Counted from the first letter of the stretch, positions 38,029 through 47,444 are shown. The stretch is 64,000 nucleotides of DNA from Vibrio ostreicida (GCF_013074385.2 NZ_JABEYA020000005.1:124001-188000); one strand, 5' to 3'. Translations and numbers: made by a program. Notes: a model not told the origin generated them from the sequence alone.

Positions 38029-40095
38029 ATGCAGCTGATCGCCAATAAGACTGCACAGTATTTTATCCACAATGAATATCATCAGGTTTCTTTGGAAGCC
38101 GACTACCTGATTTTATGCTCAAAAAACAGCCAAGAACGTATTCCCTTTAATATTTGGAATGGCAAAGTAACGCTAACAAGAGGGCTGTTGTGGGGAGGAT
38201 TGCAGTTTTTTGCTCACCCTGAAGGTAACCAGCAACAAGCTTGGTTAATTCAAGGACTGCCTTGGGAGCATTGCCGTGACTTTGCCAGATCAGCGGTCGC
38301 CGCCTATCAAAGATGGCATCAGCATCAATGCGCTCAATTGCATCAATTTATTCCCAAATGGGAAATGGATGTTCAGGGGTTTCAACGACAACCTTGTTTC
38401 CTCACTCATTCAAAAGTCAACACCTGGCTCGATAAACTCCATCGTAATTTTGCCGAGATGGAAATGACATTAGACGATGCGGTACTGCGTCTACCGGAAA
38501 AAATGTCGGTCATCTTACCGTGGATAACGCAAACCGATGAAACGATGCGTGAGAGAAATCAAGCGTGGATGAAAACCGAACTTGAAAACTGGACGGTGCT
38601 TTTTTCACAAATTGAATCCTCGCCGTTAAATCTCTCTCAACAACAAGCGGTGTTGCTCAATGATGATAATAACCTCGTACTCGCCGGTGCGGGCTCTGGA
38701 AAAACCAGTGTCTTGACCGCTCGCGTTGCTTATCTGCTCCAAAGCCACCTAGCGCAGGCGCCAGAAATCCTAATGCTCGCATTCGGTCGCGATGCCGCCG
38801 ATGAAATGAAACAACGGCTTGAACAAAAAATTGGTTTTAGCGCAGAGCATGTTTCCGTCAATACATTTCACCAATTGGGTCTGCTCATTCTCAATCAAGT
38901 TGAGAATGAGCCCGTGACGATATCACCCATAGCGTTGAATGAGGATCTCAAGCTTGCTTGGTGCATTGACTGGTTAAAAAAACATTGGATGACACCGACC
39001 GCCTTTAAGCGTTGGCAAAAGCATCTGCAAAAATGGCCGATTGCCTACCTTGCGGGCGACGATGAACTTGGAAGCCATGTCGAAAACGCGAAGCTTATCG
39101 CTTGGCTTAATCGTCAACTAAACCAATTGGCGGCGTTAGGGTGCACCAAAAAAGACATCCAGCAGAAATTGGTCGATCATCAAGATTACACTCGTCTAAA
39201 CAGCGAATTGTCTTTAGTTTGGCCATGCTATCAAGCTTGGCAAGAAATGTTAAAAAACCAAGGCCATATCGACTTCAATGTCATGATCACAAGAGCAACG
39301 CAATACGTAGCTAAAGGGAAATTTAACCCGCCTTGGAAATACATCATGATCGATGAATACCAAGACATTTCCCCGCAGCGTTTGGCTTTGGTGGATGCAC
39401 TTTGCCAGCAAACCCATGATCCAGGCTGTGTTCTTTTTGCAGTCGGTGATGACTGGCAATCTATCTATGAATTTGCTGGCGCTGATGTCGACTTAACCAC
39501 CGGCTTTAGCGATCGCTTTCCTTATTCGACACTCCATCATTTGGACACCACTTATCGTTTCAATAGTCAGATTGGCGATGTCGCTAATCGGTTCATTCAA
39601 ACCAACCCAAACCAGATTGAAAAGCGGTTATCCAGTGCCAAACAACAAAAAACGAAGGCGGTGGCCCTCGCACCAAGTCAGTCTGTTGAAAAAATACTCG
39701 ACGAACTAAACAGCAAAGCAAAAGCGGTCCAACATGTCTTATTGTTGGCAAGAAACCATTATCATAAACCCGAACTGTTTGATGAATGGAAAAAACAATT
39801 TTCGATGTTGTCACTGGCGTTTATGACCTGCCACGCGAGTAAGGGTAAAGAGGCGGATTTTGTTGTTATTCTCTCGGTAGATGAAGGTCAATTTCCCGCA
39901 CGAGTAAAAGCGGTTCACATTGATGGTGCCCTGTCGAAGTCGAACGACGCTTTCCCCTATGCCGAAGAAAGGCGACTTTTTTATGTGTCTCTTACCCGAG
40001 CAAAGAAAAAAGTTTGGGTCACCTACACTGGCGCCGGATCCAGTTTCGTCAAAGAATTGAGAGAGCAGGGTTATCCAGTGATCGTCAGTAAATAG
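38029..40095 (+). CDS. helD: DNA helicase IV
   Basis: A 688-residue UvrD-like superfamily 1 helicase, close to E. coli HelD (684). Walker A is LAGAGSGKTSV beginning near residue 217; FGRDAADEMKQRL is motif Ia; DEYQDISPQR is Walker B; VGDDWQSIYEFAGAD is motif III; LDTTYRFNSQIGD is motif IV; MTCHASKGKEADFVV and YVSLTRAKKKVWV are motifs V and VI. The N-terminal third follows HelD, beginning MQLIANKTAQYF. I chose ATG 38029 with GAAGGA upstream because an earlier frame adds 50 unmatched residues. cutA remains follow nine bases later. Confidence 0.92.
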   Translation: MQLIANKTAQYFIHNEYHQVSLEADYLILCSKNSQERIPFNIWNGKVTLTRGLLWGGLQFFAHPEGNQQQAWLIQGLPWEHCRDFARSAVAAYQRWHQHQCAQLHQFIPKWEMDVQGFQRQPCFLTHSKVNTWLDKLHRNFAEMEMTLDDAVLRLPEKMSVILPWITQTDETMRERNQAWMKTELENWTVLFSQIESSPLNLSQQQAVLLNDDNNLVLAGAGSGKTSVLTARVAYLLQSHLAQAPEILMLAFGRDAADEMKQRLEQKIGFSAEHVSVNTFHQLGLLILNQVENEPVTISPIALNEDLKLAWCIDWLKKHWMTPTAFKRWQKHLQKWPIAYLAGDDELGSHVENAKLIAWLNRQLNQLAALGCTKKDIQQKLVDHQDYTRLNSELSLVWPCYQAWQEMLKNQGHIDFNVMITRATQYVAKGKFNPPWKYIMIDEYQDISPQRLALVDALCQQTHDPGCVLFAVGDDWQSIYEFAGADVDLTTGFSDRFPYSTLHHLDTTYRFNSQIGDVANRFIQTNPNQIEKRLSSAKQQKTKAVALAPSQSVEKILDELNSKAKAVQHVLLLARNHYHKPELFDEWKKQFSMLSLAFMTCHASKGKEADFVVILSVDEGQFPARVKAVHIDGALSKSNDAFPYAEERRLFYVSLTRAKKKVWVTYTGAGSSFVKELREQGYPVIVSK

Positions 40096-40104
40096 GGGAA
40101 CATT

Positions 40105-40418
40105 ATGAGTATTTTATCGCATTCACCACGACCAACAATGGTAAAATCACCGATAAGATCATTGACTCGCTTCTCAAGCAAAAACTGGCCGCATACATCC
40201 AGACGTTGCCCATTGACAGTCACTCTGTCTGATAGGGTGAAGTGTGTCGGGATAAAGAAACCTTGCTGCTCACAAAAACTCAAATCTCGTGCTATCAGAG
40301 TCTGGAAACCGTGATTGTTTCCATCCATGACGACGATGGCCCTCAGGTGGTTCACGTTCCGTTTAGCGAAGCTTTTAATCCTTATTTAGCTTGGCTCGAA
40401 GGGAATGCACGCCACTGA
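40105..40418 (+). pseudogene. cutA: Broken cutA (divalent cation tolerance protein)
   Basis: A decayed CutA gene. After ATG AG the reading frame is off by one; from 40110 the CutA frame reads YFIAFTTTNNGKITDKIIDSL, then LLKQKLAAYIQTLPIDSHSV. Two consecutive stops follow (TGA 40230, TAG 40233) where the family has Trp-Gln, and the frame resumes GEVCRDKETLLLTKTQ to PQVVHVPFSEAFNPYLAWLEG and TGA at 40416. Single changes TGG to TGA and CAG to TAG explain the stops. The ribosome site AGGGGAA is kept. The 3' end overlaps the convergent DUF2238 gene by 37 bases. CutA is a small trimer linked to copper tolerance. Confidence 0.85.
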
Positions 40419-40999
40419 ATCACCAGTAAGGTCAACGCGGTGATGGCGCCTAAGGTGTCCATCAACATGTCTTTTTGTGCATCCCAGATATCACCTTGGG
40501 AACCGAGAAATGCCAAACCTTGCTCTCCTCCCGCCAGTACTGCATACCACCACTCAATGATCTCATAGCCCGCGGCCAAAGACATGATTGAAAACAAACC
40601 AAATGCCAGCGAAAAACCACGACTGAGTTGTTTTTTACTGCGTAAGTATTCCGCAATCGGGTAGGCGTACAAACCAATTGAAAAGTGAGCAACGCGATCA
40701 AAATTATTACGCTCCGAGTTAATCAATTGATTAAACCAGTCAAATGGGACATGAGCGAAGGTGTACTTAGCACCAATCGTATGTAAGCCCAACCAAATAA
40801 ACATTAATACGTAGGCGGTATTGGAAAATCGATAACGGAGTGATGCCACCCAAATGAAAACAAAAATCGCAACAGCGGGAATAATTTCGGCTATCCATAC
40901 CGCATGCGACGATGGCGAAATGGCAGAAAAAACAAACACAGCCAAATAGATCAATGTTAAGCCATATAGCGTGAGTGACGAGGTTCTCGATGAATCCAT
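40382..40999 (-). CDS. DUF2238 family membrane protein (YjdF-like)
   Basis: A 205-residue inner-membrane protein with five or six hydrophobic helices. The DUF2238 signature is the GSQGDIWDAQKDMLMDTLGAITALTLL segment near the end; SERNNFDRVAHFSIGLYAYP and GYEIIEWWYAVLAG in the middle also fit. Function is unknown. I chose the ATG at 40999 with GGGAG upstream instead of the one at 41020. Its 3' end overlaps the dead cutA gene. Confidence 0.85.
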   Translation of the reverse strand: MDSSRTSSLTLYGLTLIYLAVFVFSAISPSSHAVWIAEIIPAVAIFVFIWVASLRYRFSNTAYVLMFIWLGLHTIGAKYTFAHVPFDWFNQLINSERNNFDRVAHFSIGLYAYPIAEYLRSKKQLSRGFSLAFGLFSIMSLAAGYEIIEWWYAVLAGGEQGLAFLGSQGDIWDAQKDMLMDTLGAITALTLLVIQWRAFPSSQAK

Positions 41000-41228
41000 A
41001 AGGCGCTCCCTGAGTAACAATCAATCACATCATGGCATCAAATAAAACAACGTTCAATTAAAAATGTGCCTTTCTTGGTCACAGAGAAATTAACCATTCG
41101 TGTTGAAACACCTGAATATCGCACAGTTAGTGGCCAAATCGTGAGAGCCAGAACAAGTATATTTGATTTTATCTAGAGGTACGCCTTAAAATCTGGGTTT
41201 GTTATTACATAAACAATAAAGTAAAGCC

Positions 41229-42068
41229 ATGAAACTGGAAACTGTCGATTATCTTGCTGAAGACGCTGCCCAGCAGTTTGTTGCCTCTCTGCGAGAAACT
41301 GGATTTGGTGTGTTAAAAAACCACCCGATTCCAAAACAACTTGTCGAGTCTATCTATGAAAACTGGCATCAGTTTTTTTTGACCGAACGTAAGAACGAAT
41401 TTACGTATAACGTCGATACTCAGGATGGATACTTTCCGCCGAGCGTGTCCGAAGTGGCTAAAGGCCACAACGTAAAAGACATTAAAGAATACTTTCACGT
41501 TTACCCATGGGGACAAATACCTGAAGAGTTGAAACAGCAAATTCTTGATTACTACAATCAAGCCAACGCATTCGCTCAAGAGCTGTTAGGGTGGGTCGAA
41601 GACTACGCCCCCAAAGACGTACAGGATAAGTTTTCAGTGGCTTTGTCTGAAATGATTAACGCCAGTGATAAGACCTTACTTCGTATTTTGCATTACCCTC
41701 CAATGACAGGCGAAGAAGAGCCCGGTGCTATTCGAGCAGCGGCGCATGAAGATATTAATCTTCTCACAGTATTACCTGCAGCCAACGAGCCAGGACTGCA
41801 AGTGAAGAGTAAAGAAGGCGAATGGATTGATGTGCCTTGTGACTTTGGTAACCTGATTATAAATATTGGCGATATGCTTCAGGAAGCGTCAGGCGGGTAT
41901 TTTCCGTCGACCACCCATAGAGTGATCAATCCAACCGGTGCTCGTCAGGAACAATCGCGCATCTCTCTGCCGTTGTTTTTGCACCCGAAACCTGATGTCA
42001 TTCTTTCTGAACGTCACACCGCAAAAAGTTATCTACAAGAGCGCTTACGGGAATTAGGCGTCCTTTAA
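41229..42068 (+). CDS. 2-oxoglutarate/Fe(II)-dependent oxygenase, isopenicillin N synthase-like
   Basis: A 279-residue non-heme iron oxygenase. The iron triad is H and D in AAHEDINLLTVLP near residue 177 and H in STTHRVINP near 235; the 2-oxoglutarate arginine is in QSRISLPLFLHP near 248. LRETGFGVLKNHPIP near 20 is the usual N-terminal segment. Substrate is unknown; family members hydroxylate or desaturate many metabolites. It is monocistronic and ends at a terminator at 42088-42116. Confidence 0.9.
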   Translation: MKLETVDYLAEDAAQQFVASLRETGFGVLKNHPIPKQLVESIYENWHQFFLTERKNEFTYNVDTQDGYFPPSVSEVAKGHNVKDIKEYFHVYPWGQIPEELKQQILDYYNQANAFAQELLGWVEDYAPKDVQDKFSVALSEMINASDKTLLRILHYPPMTGEEEPGAIRAAAHEDINLLTVLPAANEPGLQVKSKEGEWIDVPCDFGNLIINIGDMLQEASGGYFPSTTHRVINPTGARQEQSRISLPLFLHPKPDVILSERHTAKSYLQERLRELGVL

Positions 42069-42087
42069 AAGCAGTGAGCAACAACAC

Positions 42088-42116
42088 AAGAGTCAGCCAT
42101 CGCTGGCTCTTTTTTT
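42088..42116 (+). terminator. Intrinsic terminator
   Basis: A 10-bp stem (AAGAGTCAGC / GCTGGCTCTT, one G-T pair, loop CATC) followed by a run of seven T ends the oxygenase transcript. Confidence 0.9.
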
Positions 42117-42203
42117 GGGCGATGATCAGTAAATATGAGATATTCACTCGACAAACGGCCTGTTTTGGATTTTGATTAATAATAAACCCCTATTAGAGTG
42201 CCT

Positions 42204-42821
42204 ATGAACGAGCATCAGGAAGTGGCAGCCCAGTTTCAGCAGTATATGGAAAACCCTTTGCTGTGGCCCATAATGGAAGTCCTCAGAAAGCAACCTTCAG
42301 GCTGGAAAGTACATACACTTTCCGCCCACCTTAATGAGCTTGAGCTCTTACCTGTGCTAGACGACGCACCCGATAAAGATCTCTTTAAGCGTAATTTCCT
42401 AATCATGAATGCCCTGTATCAACTTCAAGAAACCCTTTATCCGGACAATTGGTTGCAAGTACAGGCGATGGATATTGCTTTATTGCCACAGTCCCAAGTG
42501 TTTGGCCATGAGATCGATGTGGCCGACCCTCTGAGAGACTATTACCTAGACTGGCATAACTACGAAGCTGAAGAAGGTGAAGTTAAGCGCCTACTCAACG
42601 AGTTCTGGACTCGTTATCGGGAGTTTGTCGGGAGTACAAACGGCAATGATATGGACCGAGCGAAAGCCTTGTCTCTGTTTGAGTTACCCCATGATGCCAG
42701 TCCGACGGAAATCCGAAAAACTTGGAGAAAACTGGCTTTAAAATGGCACCCCGATAGGGAAAATGGTAACAGTGATCGTTTTCGGATACTGTGCGAGGCG
42801 TGGCACGTACTGCGTCATTAG
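42204..42821 (+). CDS. DnaJ-related protein with C-terminal J domain
   Basis: A 205-residue protein. The N-terminal 130 residues follow the DNAJ-related (PF12339) pattern, with NPLLWPIMEVLRKQPSGWKVHTL and DDAPDKDLFKRNFLIMNALYQLQ. The C-terminal 55 residues are a J domain with the HPD tripeptide in ALKWHPDRENG, needed to stimulate Hsp70 ATPase. No glycine-rich or zinc region is present, so this is a class III J protein. I chose ATG 42204 over the GTG two codons upstream. A terminator follows at 42839. Confidence 0.88.
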   Translation: MNEHQEVAAQFQQYMENPLLWPIMEVLRKQPSGWKVHTLSAHLNELELLPVLDDAPDKDLFKRNFLIMNALYQLQETLYPDNWLQVQAMDIALLPQSQVFGHEIDVADPLRDYYLDWHNYEAEEGEVKRLLNEFWTRYREFVGSTNGNDMDRAKALSLFELPHDASPTEIRKTWRKLALKWHPDRENGNSDRFRILCEAWHVLRH

Positions 42822-42838
42822 ACTTAGACAACTTTAGT

Positions 42839-42862
42839 AAAGCGCCCAAATGGGCGCTTTTT
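42839..42862. terminator. Bidirectional terminator
   Basis: AAAGCGCCC-AAAT-GGGCGCTTTTT between the convergent J-domain and ABC-ATPase genes; it has A/T-runs on both sides. Confidence 0.9.
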
Positions 42863-42867
42863 AACGC

Positions 42868-44529
42868 TTAGGCATTGGCTTTAAATTGGGCCTTCCTCAA
42901 TCGATTCAATGCGGCCATGACATCCACCGTTCTTGGTTTTGCAAGATCACCTTGCTTAGGCATCTGCTCGGCCCAGTCACCGTCAAGAATGGCTTGGATA
43001 TCTTGCGCTGGTTTGCTAGCCCAACCCGGTATCTGCGCCAATTGAAACCAAAGCCAGCCAATCGCATTAATTTCTGAGCTGGATTCCAACTGTTCAAGTG
43101 CACTGAGATCCGTAAACTCTTTACCAAATCGTAAGCTGTCCAGTCCCTTCGCTGACACTCTAAACTTCCCCTCCGACAAAAGAGCAAGCAATACCGCTCT
43201 GTTCAACGCCCTTGGTCGAAAAGTCGCGAGCGTGTTTTCACATTCATTGTTCCGTTGCGTAGGATGGCGTTTGATCACTTGCTGGGCTTTTTCTGTGACA
43301 TCTACAGCCTGATAGTCATGCATTTGGATAACAGTATCAGCCACATCAAGATAGTCACCAGAGCCGCCCATCACAATCAGCGTCGAAATATTCAGATCAT
43401 CACGCAATTGCCCAATGCGATCGACCAAAGGGGTAATCGGTTCATCACCCTTGGCAACCAATGCCTGCATCCGCTCGTCTCTGATCATAAAGTTGGTAGC
43501 GGAAGTGTCCTCATCGATCAAGATACTCTGCGCACCCGCTTCAATCGATTCTTGTAACCAAGCCGCTTGTGACGTTGACCCTGACGCGTCTTGCGTCGAG
43601 AAATTTCGAGTATCTCTGCCCATAGGGAGGTGATTAATGTAGTTGGACAGATCAAGGCTATGAACACATCGGCCGTCTTCAGCGCGGATCTTAATCGCAT
43701 TAGGATTCGTGACCACTTTTTCACGACCATCACCAGGAATGTGATTGTAGATTGAGCGTTCAATCGCGTTGAGCAGGGTTGACTTACCATGAAACCCCCC
43801 GCCGACAATCAGAGTAATCCCACTGCGGATGCCTAAACCTTGCAATTCACCCTGATTCGGGGTGCTGATCGACACTTGCAGTGACGGAGGCGCCTGCATA
43901 GCAATCGCGTCCTTCATTGGTAGATCGCTGTTGCCCGCTAGCCTTGGTAACACAGAGCCATTCCCCACAAAGGCCACCAAACCCAGCGTATCAAGCTGAC
44001 GACGAATAGCGTCTTGATCTTCAATGGTTTCGCAGTGATGGATTAAAGCCGGTTTATCAAGTTCACGCTCGATCGTCGCACGGCGAATAAACTTAGGGAG
44101 ATGAAAAGTCAGCATATTAATGGCTTTCTTACCCAGCACTGAACGACCTTCAGCAGGCAGGTTAACCCGAAACCTGAGTTCAATTCCTTCTTGAGTAAAC
44201 ACCACCGCGGTGCTGTCCATCACCGTTTGTCCGGTTAAAGCGATGCTAATGTTGTTGTCTTGTTTCGCAAGTTCTGAAAAACGACGGGCAATGAAGTCAC
44301 GGGCGGCCATCTGATAAGAAGGGGAGGTGTCTTTTAACCAAGCTAAATCCGTGACAGACCATGGGCGAACAGCACGTACTCTTGATGCCGATGCAAAAGG
44401 GTCTGACTGAACGTAATCAATGAAAAAGGTGTAATCACTGAAGTCATATTGACCTTTGATTTGCTGATAAGCACGATAATTTTGCTTTTCGATTTTCTTT
44501 AGTGTGGCGGTTAATAGATCCATAGACAT
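42868..44529 (-). CDS. ABC-ATPase domain protein (PF09818)
   Basis: A 553-residue soluble protein of the bacterial ABC-ATPase domain family. Walker A is GGGFHGKSTLLNAIE near residue 245; ILIDEDTSATNFMIRDERMQALV near 338 is the family's Walker B and D-loop region; RDTRNFSTQDASGSTSQAA near 310 takes the place of the signature motif. The N-terminal 200 residues (YDFSDYTFFIDYVQSDPFASASRVR) are family-specific. It has been mis-annotated as an isopentenyl-diphosphate isomerase in databases; no such domain is seen. Function is unknown. It lies downstream of the EAL gene on the same strand (64-base gap). Confidence 0.88.
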   Translation of the reverse strand: MSMDLLTATLKKIEKQNYRAYQQIKGQYDFSDYTFFIDYVQSDPFASASRVRAVRPWSVTDLAWLKDTSPSYQMAARDFIARRFSELAKQDNNISIALTGQTVMDSTAVVFTQEGIELRFRVNLPAEGRSVLGKKAINMLTFHLPKFIRRATIERELDKPALIHHCETIEDQDAIRRQLDTLGLVAFVGNGSVLPRLAGNSDLPMKDAIAMQAPPSLQVSISTPNQGELQGLGIRSGITLIVGGGFHGKSTLLNAIERSIYNHIPGDGREKVVTNPNAIKIRAEDGRCVHSLDLSNYINHLPMGRDTRNFSTQDASGSTSQAAWLQESIEAGAQSILIDEDTSATNFMIRDERMQALVAKGDEPITPLVDRIGQLRDDLNISTLIVMGGSGDYLDVADTVIQMHDYQAVDVTEKAQQVIKRHPTQRNNECENTLATFRPRALNRAVLLALLSEGKFRVSAKGLDSLRFGKEFTDLSALEQLESSSEINAIGWLWFQLAQIPGWASKPAQDIQAILDGDWAEQMPKQGDLAKPRTVDVMAALNRLRKAQFKANA

Positions 44530-44593
44530 TCACAAGCGAGATAAACTGAGGCCGAGATTATAAGAACCCATGGCCAGTGAGTAAAGAAATTAA

Positions 44594-46504
44594 CTACTGA
44601 TAGGACAGGTTTGCCGTTCCAGATGAGTATTGGCTGATGAGTCCAACTTCAAATTCATCACAAGGCATAGGTTTACCGTAAAAATAGCCTTGTCCATATT
44701 CACAGCCTTGACTGATGATAAAGTTTTCCTGAGTTTTAGTCTCTATGCCTTCCACCGTCACTTTTAAGTTTAACTTTTTGGCAACGCTGATAATTGAACG
44801 GACGATTTCTTTATCTTCTTCGCTTTCGTCGAGCTGGTGAACGAAGCTTTTATCGACTTTTATCGCATCAAATGGGTATTTCTTAAGATAATTGAAAGAC
44901 GCATAGCCCGTACCAAAATCATCAAGTGACAGCGTCACACCTAAATCGTGCAAAGAGTTCAGTGTATTTCGAGCAGCGACTTCATCAGCAATCAAACCGC
45001 TTTCTGTGATCTCCAATTCAAGAAATCTGGCTGGAAGTTGGTAGGCAATAAGCAGATCTTTGATTTGTTGCGATAGATTCGGATTCGCTAGCTGAATAGC
45101 TGAAGTGTTGACCGCTATCTTAAAATCATCGGTGTATTCCATCCATTGGGCGGCTTTGGTGATGGCTGAACGCAACACGAAGCTGCCGACTTCAAATATT
45201 AACCCATTTTGTTCCGCCATATGGATTAACGCTTCATTGGAAATATCGCCCAAAATTGGGTGGCGCCACCTTAAGAGTGCTTCAGCACCGATCCATTTGT
45301 GGGTGGTAGGAGAGACTTTCGGCTGGAAATACAGCAACAAGTCATCATTTCTGACCGCTTGCAACAAATAGCTTTCTAACTGATTGAAGTTATTTTGGCT
45401 CTCCGATATCGCCTGCGAGTAAAAACTGTATTTATGACCAGAATCTTTACAAGACTGCATCGCTTCAGCGGCATATTTTAACAATTTAGTCTGACATTCA
45501 GTATCATCCGTTGTGCTGATCCCCATGTACGCATTGAGGTGCAACTTATCACCTTCAACCTCAAATTGAGACTGGCTGATTTCCACTAGTTGTTGGCACA
45601 AAATATTGAGATCATGATCAAGACAATGTGATTCAATCAACAACACTAAATCGGTTGATGTCGGCCTCGCAATCTTAAGTTCATAGTGGCTCAAGTCACC
45701 TAATCTGCGATGATACTGAATCAATACCTCTTCCCAACAGGCGTACCCATACTTGGATTGAATACGGCAACCATTGGTAAAACCAATGTGAACCGCAGCG
45801 GCTTTGAATGTCTCATTGCCACTCACATCAGTAATATAATCTTGTGCTTGTTGTTCAAGTGCTACGCGATTCAAAAAACCGGTACCAAGATCATGCGATC
45901 TTTGGTAATGGATGGTCTGTTCCGCTGCTTTACGTTTGTTAATTTCAGTATTCAAGCAGTAGTTGAGGTTGACCAGATCTTGAGTGCGTGTTCTCACTCT
46001 GGATTTAAGTTCAACGTTGTAATGCTTCAACTTTTCGTTCTGATAGAGGGATTCGAGTTGAGCTTCAATCGTCGCCCTGAAACTTTCAATCAATTTTTGG
46101 TAGACGGGGGAATAGCTGTTTTCTTTATCATCGAGAACACAGATGGTTCCAAAGACATCGCCATTTGGCCAATTCAACGGAATGCCACAGTAAGACACCA
46201 TGCCATGCTTGAGATCTGGGTTATTTTGCCACTGAGTCTCCAGCTGCGCATTACTGACCACTAAAGGACGTTGTTCACCAATAACAGCTTCACAATATAA
46301 GCCTTGCCCTAGAGACTCGGCATCGCCAACGTGGTAGGGGTGATTGCTTTGGTTGGCCGCAAAGACATGAATATGTTGCGGGTAAACACGCATGATCAGC
46401 GCGGCCGGGACAGAGATAATTTCAGCCAATAAATCGACAATGTTCTGCCAGCCATTCGAGATATCTTCTGGAATGACCAAATTCATAGTATCAATTTTTG
46501 ACAT
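44594..46504 (-). CDS. GAF - degenerate GGDEF - EAL cyclic-di-GMP phosphodiesterase
   Basis: A 636-residue cytoplasmic protein. A GAF domain fills about residues 15-160 (GMVSYCGIPLNWPNGDVFGTICVLDD), then a coiled coil to about 200, a GGDEF-like domain without a GGDEF motif (about 200-360), and a C-terminal EAL domain. EAL catalytic residues are present: GAEALLRWRHP, IAVNTSAIQL, LEITESG, LDDFGTGYASF, IKVDKSFV, VEGIET and the GQGYFYGKP glutamine. It should hydrolyse cyclic di-GMP, with the GAF domain sensing an unknown ligand. No membrane helices are visible. Confidence 0.92.
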   Translation of the reverse strand: MSKIDTMNLVIPEDISNGWQNIVDLLAEIISVPAALIMRVYPQHIHVFAANQSNHPYHVGDAESLGQGLYCEAVIGEQRPLVVSNAQLETQWQNNPDLKHGMVSYCGIPLNWPNGDVFGTICVLDDKENSYSPVYQKLIESFRATIEAQLESLYQNEKLKHYNVELKSRVRTRTQDLVNLNYCLNTEINKRKAAEQTIHYQRSHDLGTGFLNRVALEQQAQDYITDVSGNETFKAAAVHIGFTNGCRIQSKYGYACWEEVLIQYHRRLGDLSHYELKIARPTSTDLVLLIESHCLDHDLNILCQQLVEISQSQFEVEGDKLHLNAYMGISTTDDTECQTKLLKYAAEAMQSCKDSGHKYSFYSQAISESQNNFNQLESYLLQAVRNDDLLLYFQPKVSPTTHKWIGAEALLRWRHPILGDISNEALIHMAEQNGLIFEVGSFVLRSAITKAAQWMEYTDDFKIAVNTSAIQLANPNLSQQIKDLLIAYQLPARFLELEITESGLIADEVAARNTLNSLHDLGVTLSLDDFGTGYASFNYLKKYPFDAIKVDKSFVHQLDESEEDKEIVRSIISVAKKLNLKVTVEGIETKTQENFIISQGCEYGQGYFYGKPMPCDEFEVGLISQYSSGTANLSYQ

Positions 46505-46841
46505 ACGTTTTTGTCCCTATTTCCTTAGTCATTGTTACGTCAACACTTTCCTGGGCCGAGACTGTTCAGCACGATCACTAGCCACTGAACGCTGTGTTTC
46601 AAAAACGAGTGTTTATTAGGAAATGCTAAGGGCTAAAGCGCAATTTGTCTCTCAAATAGAAGGGTGACTTGCCGCGGTTCTTATTTATAAGACAAACAAC
46701 AAGCAACGCGGTGCCATTGATCCCCATCGCGATTCAGTACGTATAAAACAACGCTTGAACGGCCGTTGTAGCCTCTTTTCCACTGGAGTGGTCACCAAGA
46801 GCGTGAATGATCTCAGTGTTGAACAGATGGCAATCAATGGG
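46505..46841. other. Intergenic region with short open fragments
   Basis: About 337 bases between the EAL start and the tesA stop. The leftward EAL promoter should be here. On the minus strand, a 36-codon open stretch without ATG (46681-46791) reads protein-like (GYNGRSSVVLYVLNRDGDQW), and the next frame holds a 33-codon ATG frame ending SPFYLRDKLRFSP. They may be remains of a small gene; I cannot name it. Confidence 0.3.
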
Positions 46842-47444
46842 TTAGAGATAATTGATTAATTCATTGGCAACGAAATCAGCGATCCAAGGCTGTGCCACCG
46901 CCTTAGGATGAAGGCCGTCGTCCATCATCCATCCAGTGCGAGTGATCACGCCTTCGAGGAAGAAAGGGATAAGAGGAACATTAAGCTGATGAGACAATTG
47001 AGGATAAATGGCAGAGAAGGCTTGAGTATATCGTTTGCCGTAATTGGGCAAAACGTGTATTTGCATCAGCAAGGGTTCAGCGTCAGCTTGCTTGACCAAT
47101 TGGATAAGTTGAGTCAGGTTGGATTGAATGTGGTTCGGGGGAAACCCTCTCAGACCATCATTGGCTCCGAGTTCGATAAGCACTATGTCAGGCGTATGCT
47201 CAGATAATAACGCGGGTAAGCGGGCAATGCCGTTACCTGTGGTATCACCGGAAATACTGCCGTTCACCACGGTCACTGATTTTCCTTTTTGTTCCATGAC
47301 ACCCGCTAACAAAGTGGGCCATGCTTTTTCGAGAGGCATCTGATATCCTGCACTCAAACTGTCACCAATAATCAACAGCTTAGCAGCATTGACTGGCAGG
47401 GAAGTCATGAGGCTCATCAAGACAAAGGAAAATATTCGAATCAT
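46842..47444 (-). CDS. tesA: Acyl-CoA thioesterase I / arylesterase
   Basis: A 200-residue periplasmic SGNH hydrolase. After a signal peptide (IRIFSFVLMSLMTSLPVNAA) come the block I motif LLIIGDSLSAGYQMP with the nucleophile serine, block II VVNGSISGDTTGNG, block III IELGANDGLRGF and block V DDGLHPKAVAQ with the catalytic histidine. It cleaves acyl-CoAs, lysophospholipids and aryl esters. The likely ATG (47444) shares the sequence CATG with the ybbA start on the other strand; another ATG lies 12 bases upstream. The tesA/ybbA divergence is kept from E. coli. Confidence 0.93.
   Translation of the reverse strand: MIRIFSFVLMSLMTSLPVNAAKLLIIGDSLSAGYQMPLEKAWPTLLAGVMEQKGKSVTVVNGSISGDTTGNGIARLPALLSEHTPDIVLIELGANDGLRGFPPNHIQSNLTQLIQLVKQADAEPLLMQIHVLPNYGKRYTQAFSAIYPQLSHQLNVPLIPFFLEGVITRTGWMMDDGLHPKAVAQPWIADFVANELINYL

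Noticed and set aside
40105..40314. 69-codon plus-strand frame after helD
   Set aside because: It is the out-of-frame reading of the cutA pseudogene from its original start; the minus-strand frame at 40071-40355 is likewise a shadow.
44594..46504. Diguanylate cyclase activity
   Set aside because: The GGDEF-like domain lacks its catalytic motif; only the EAL domain is intact.
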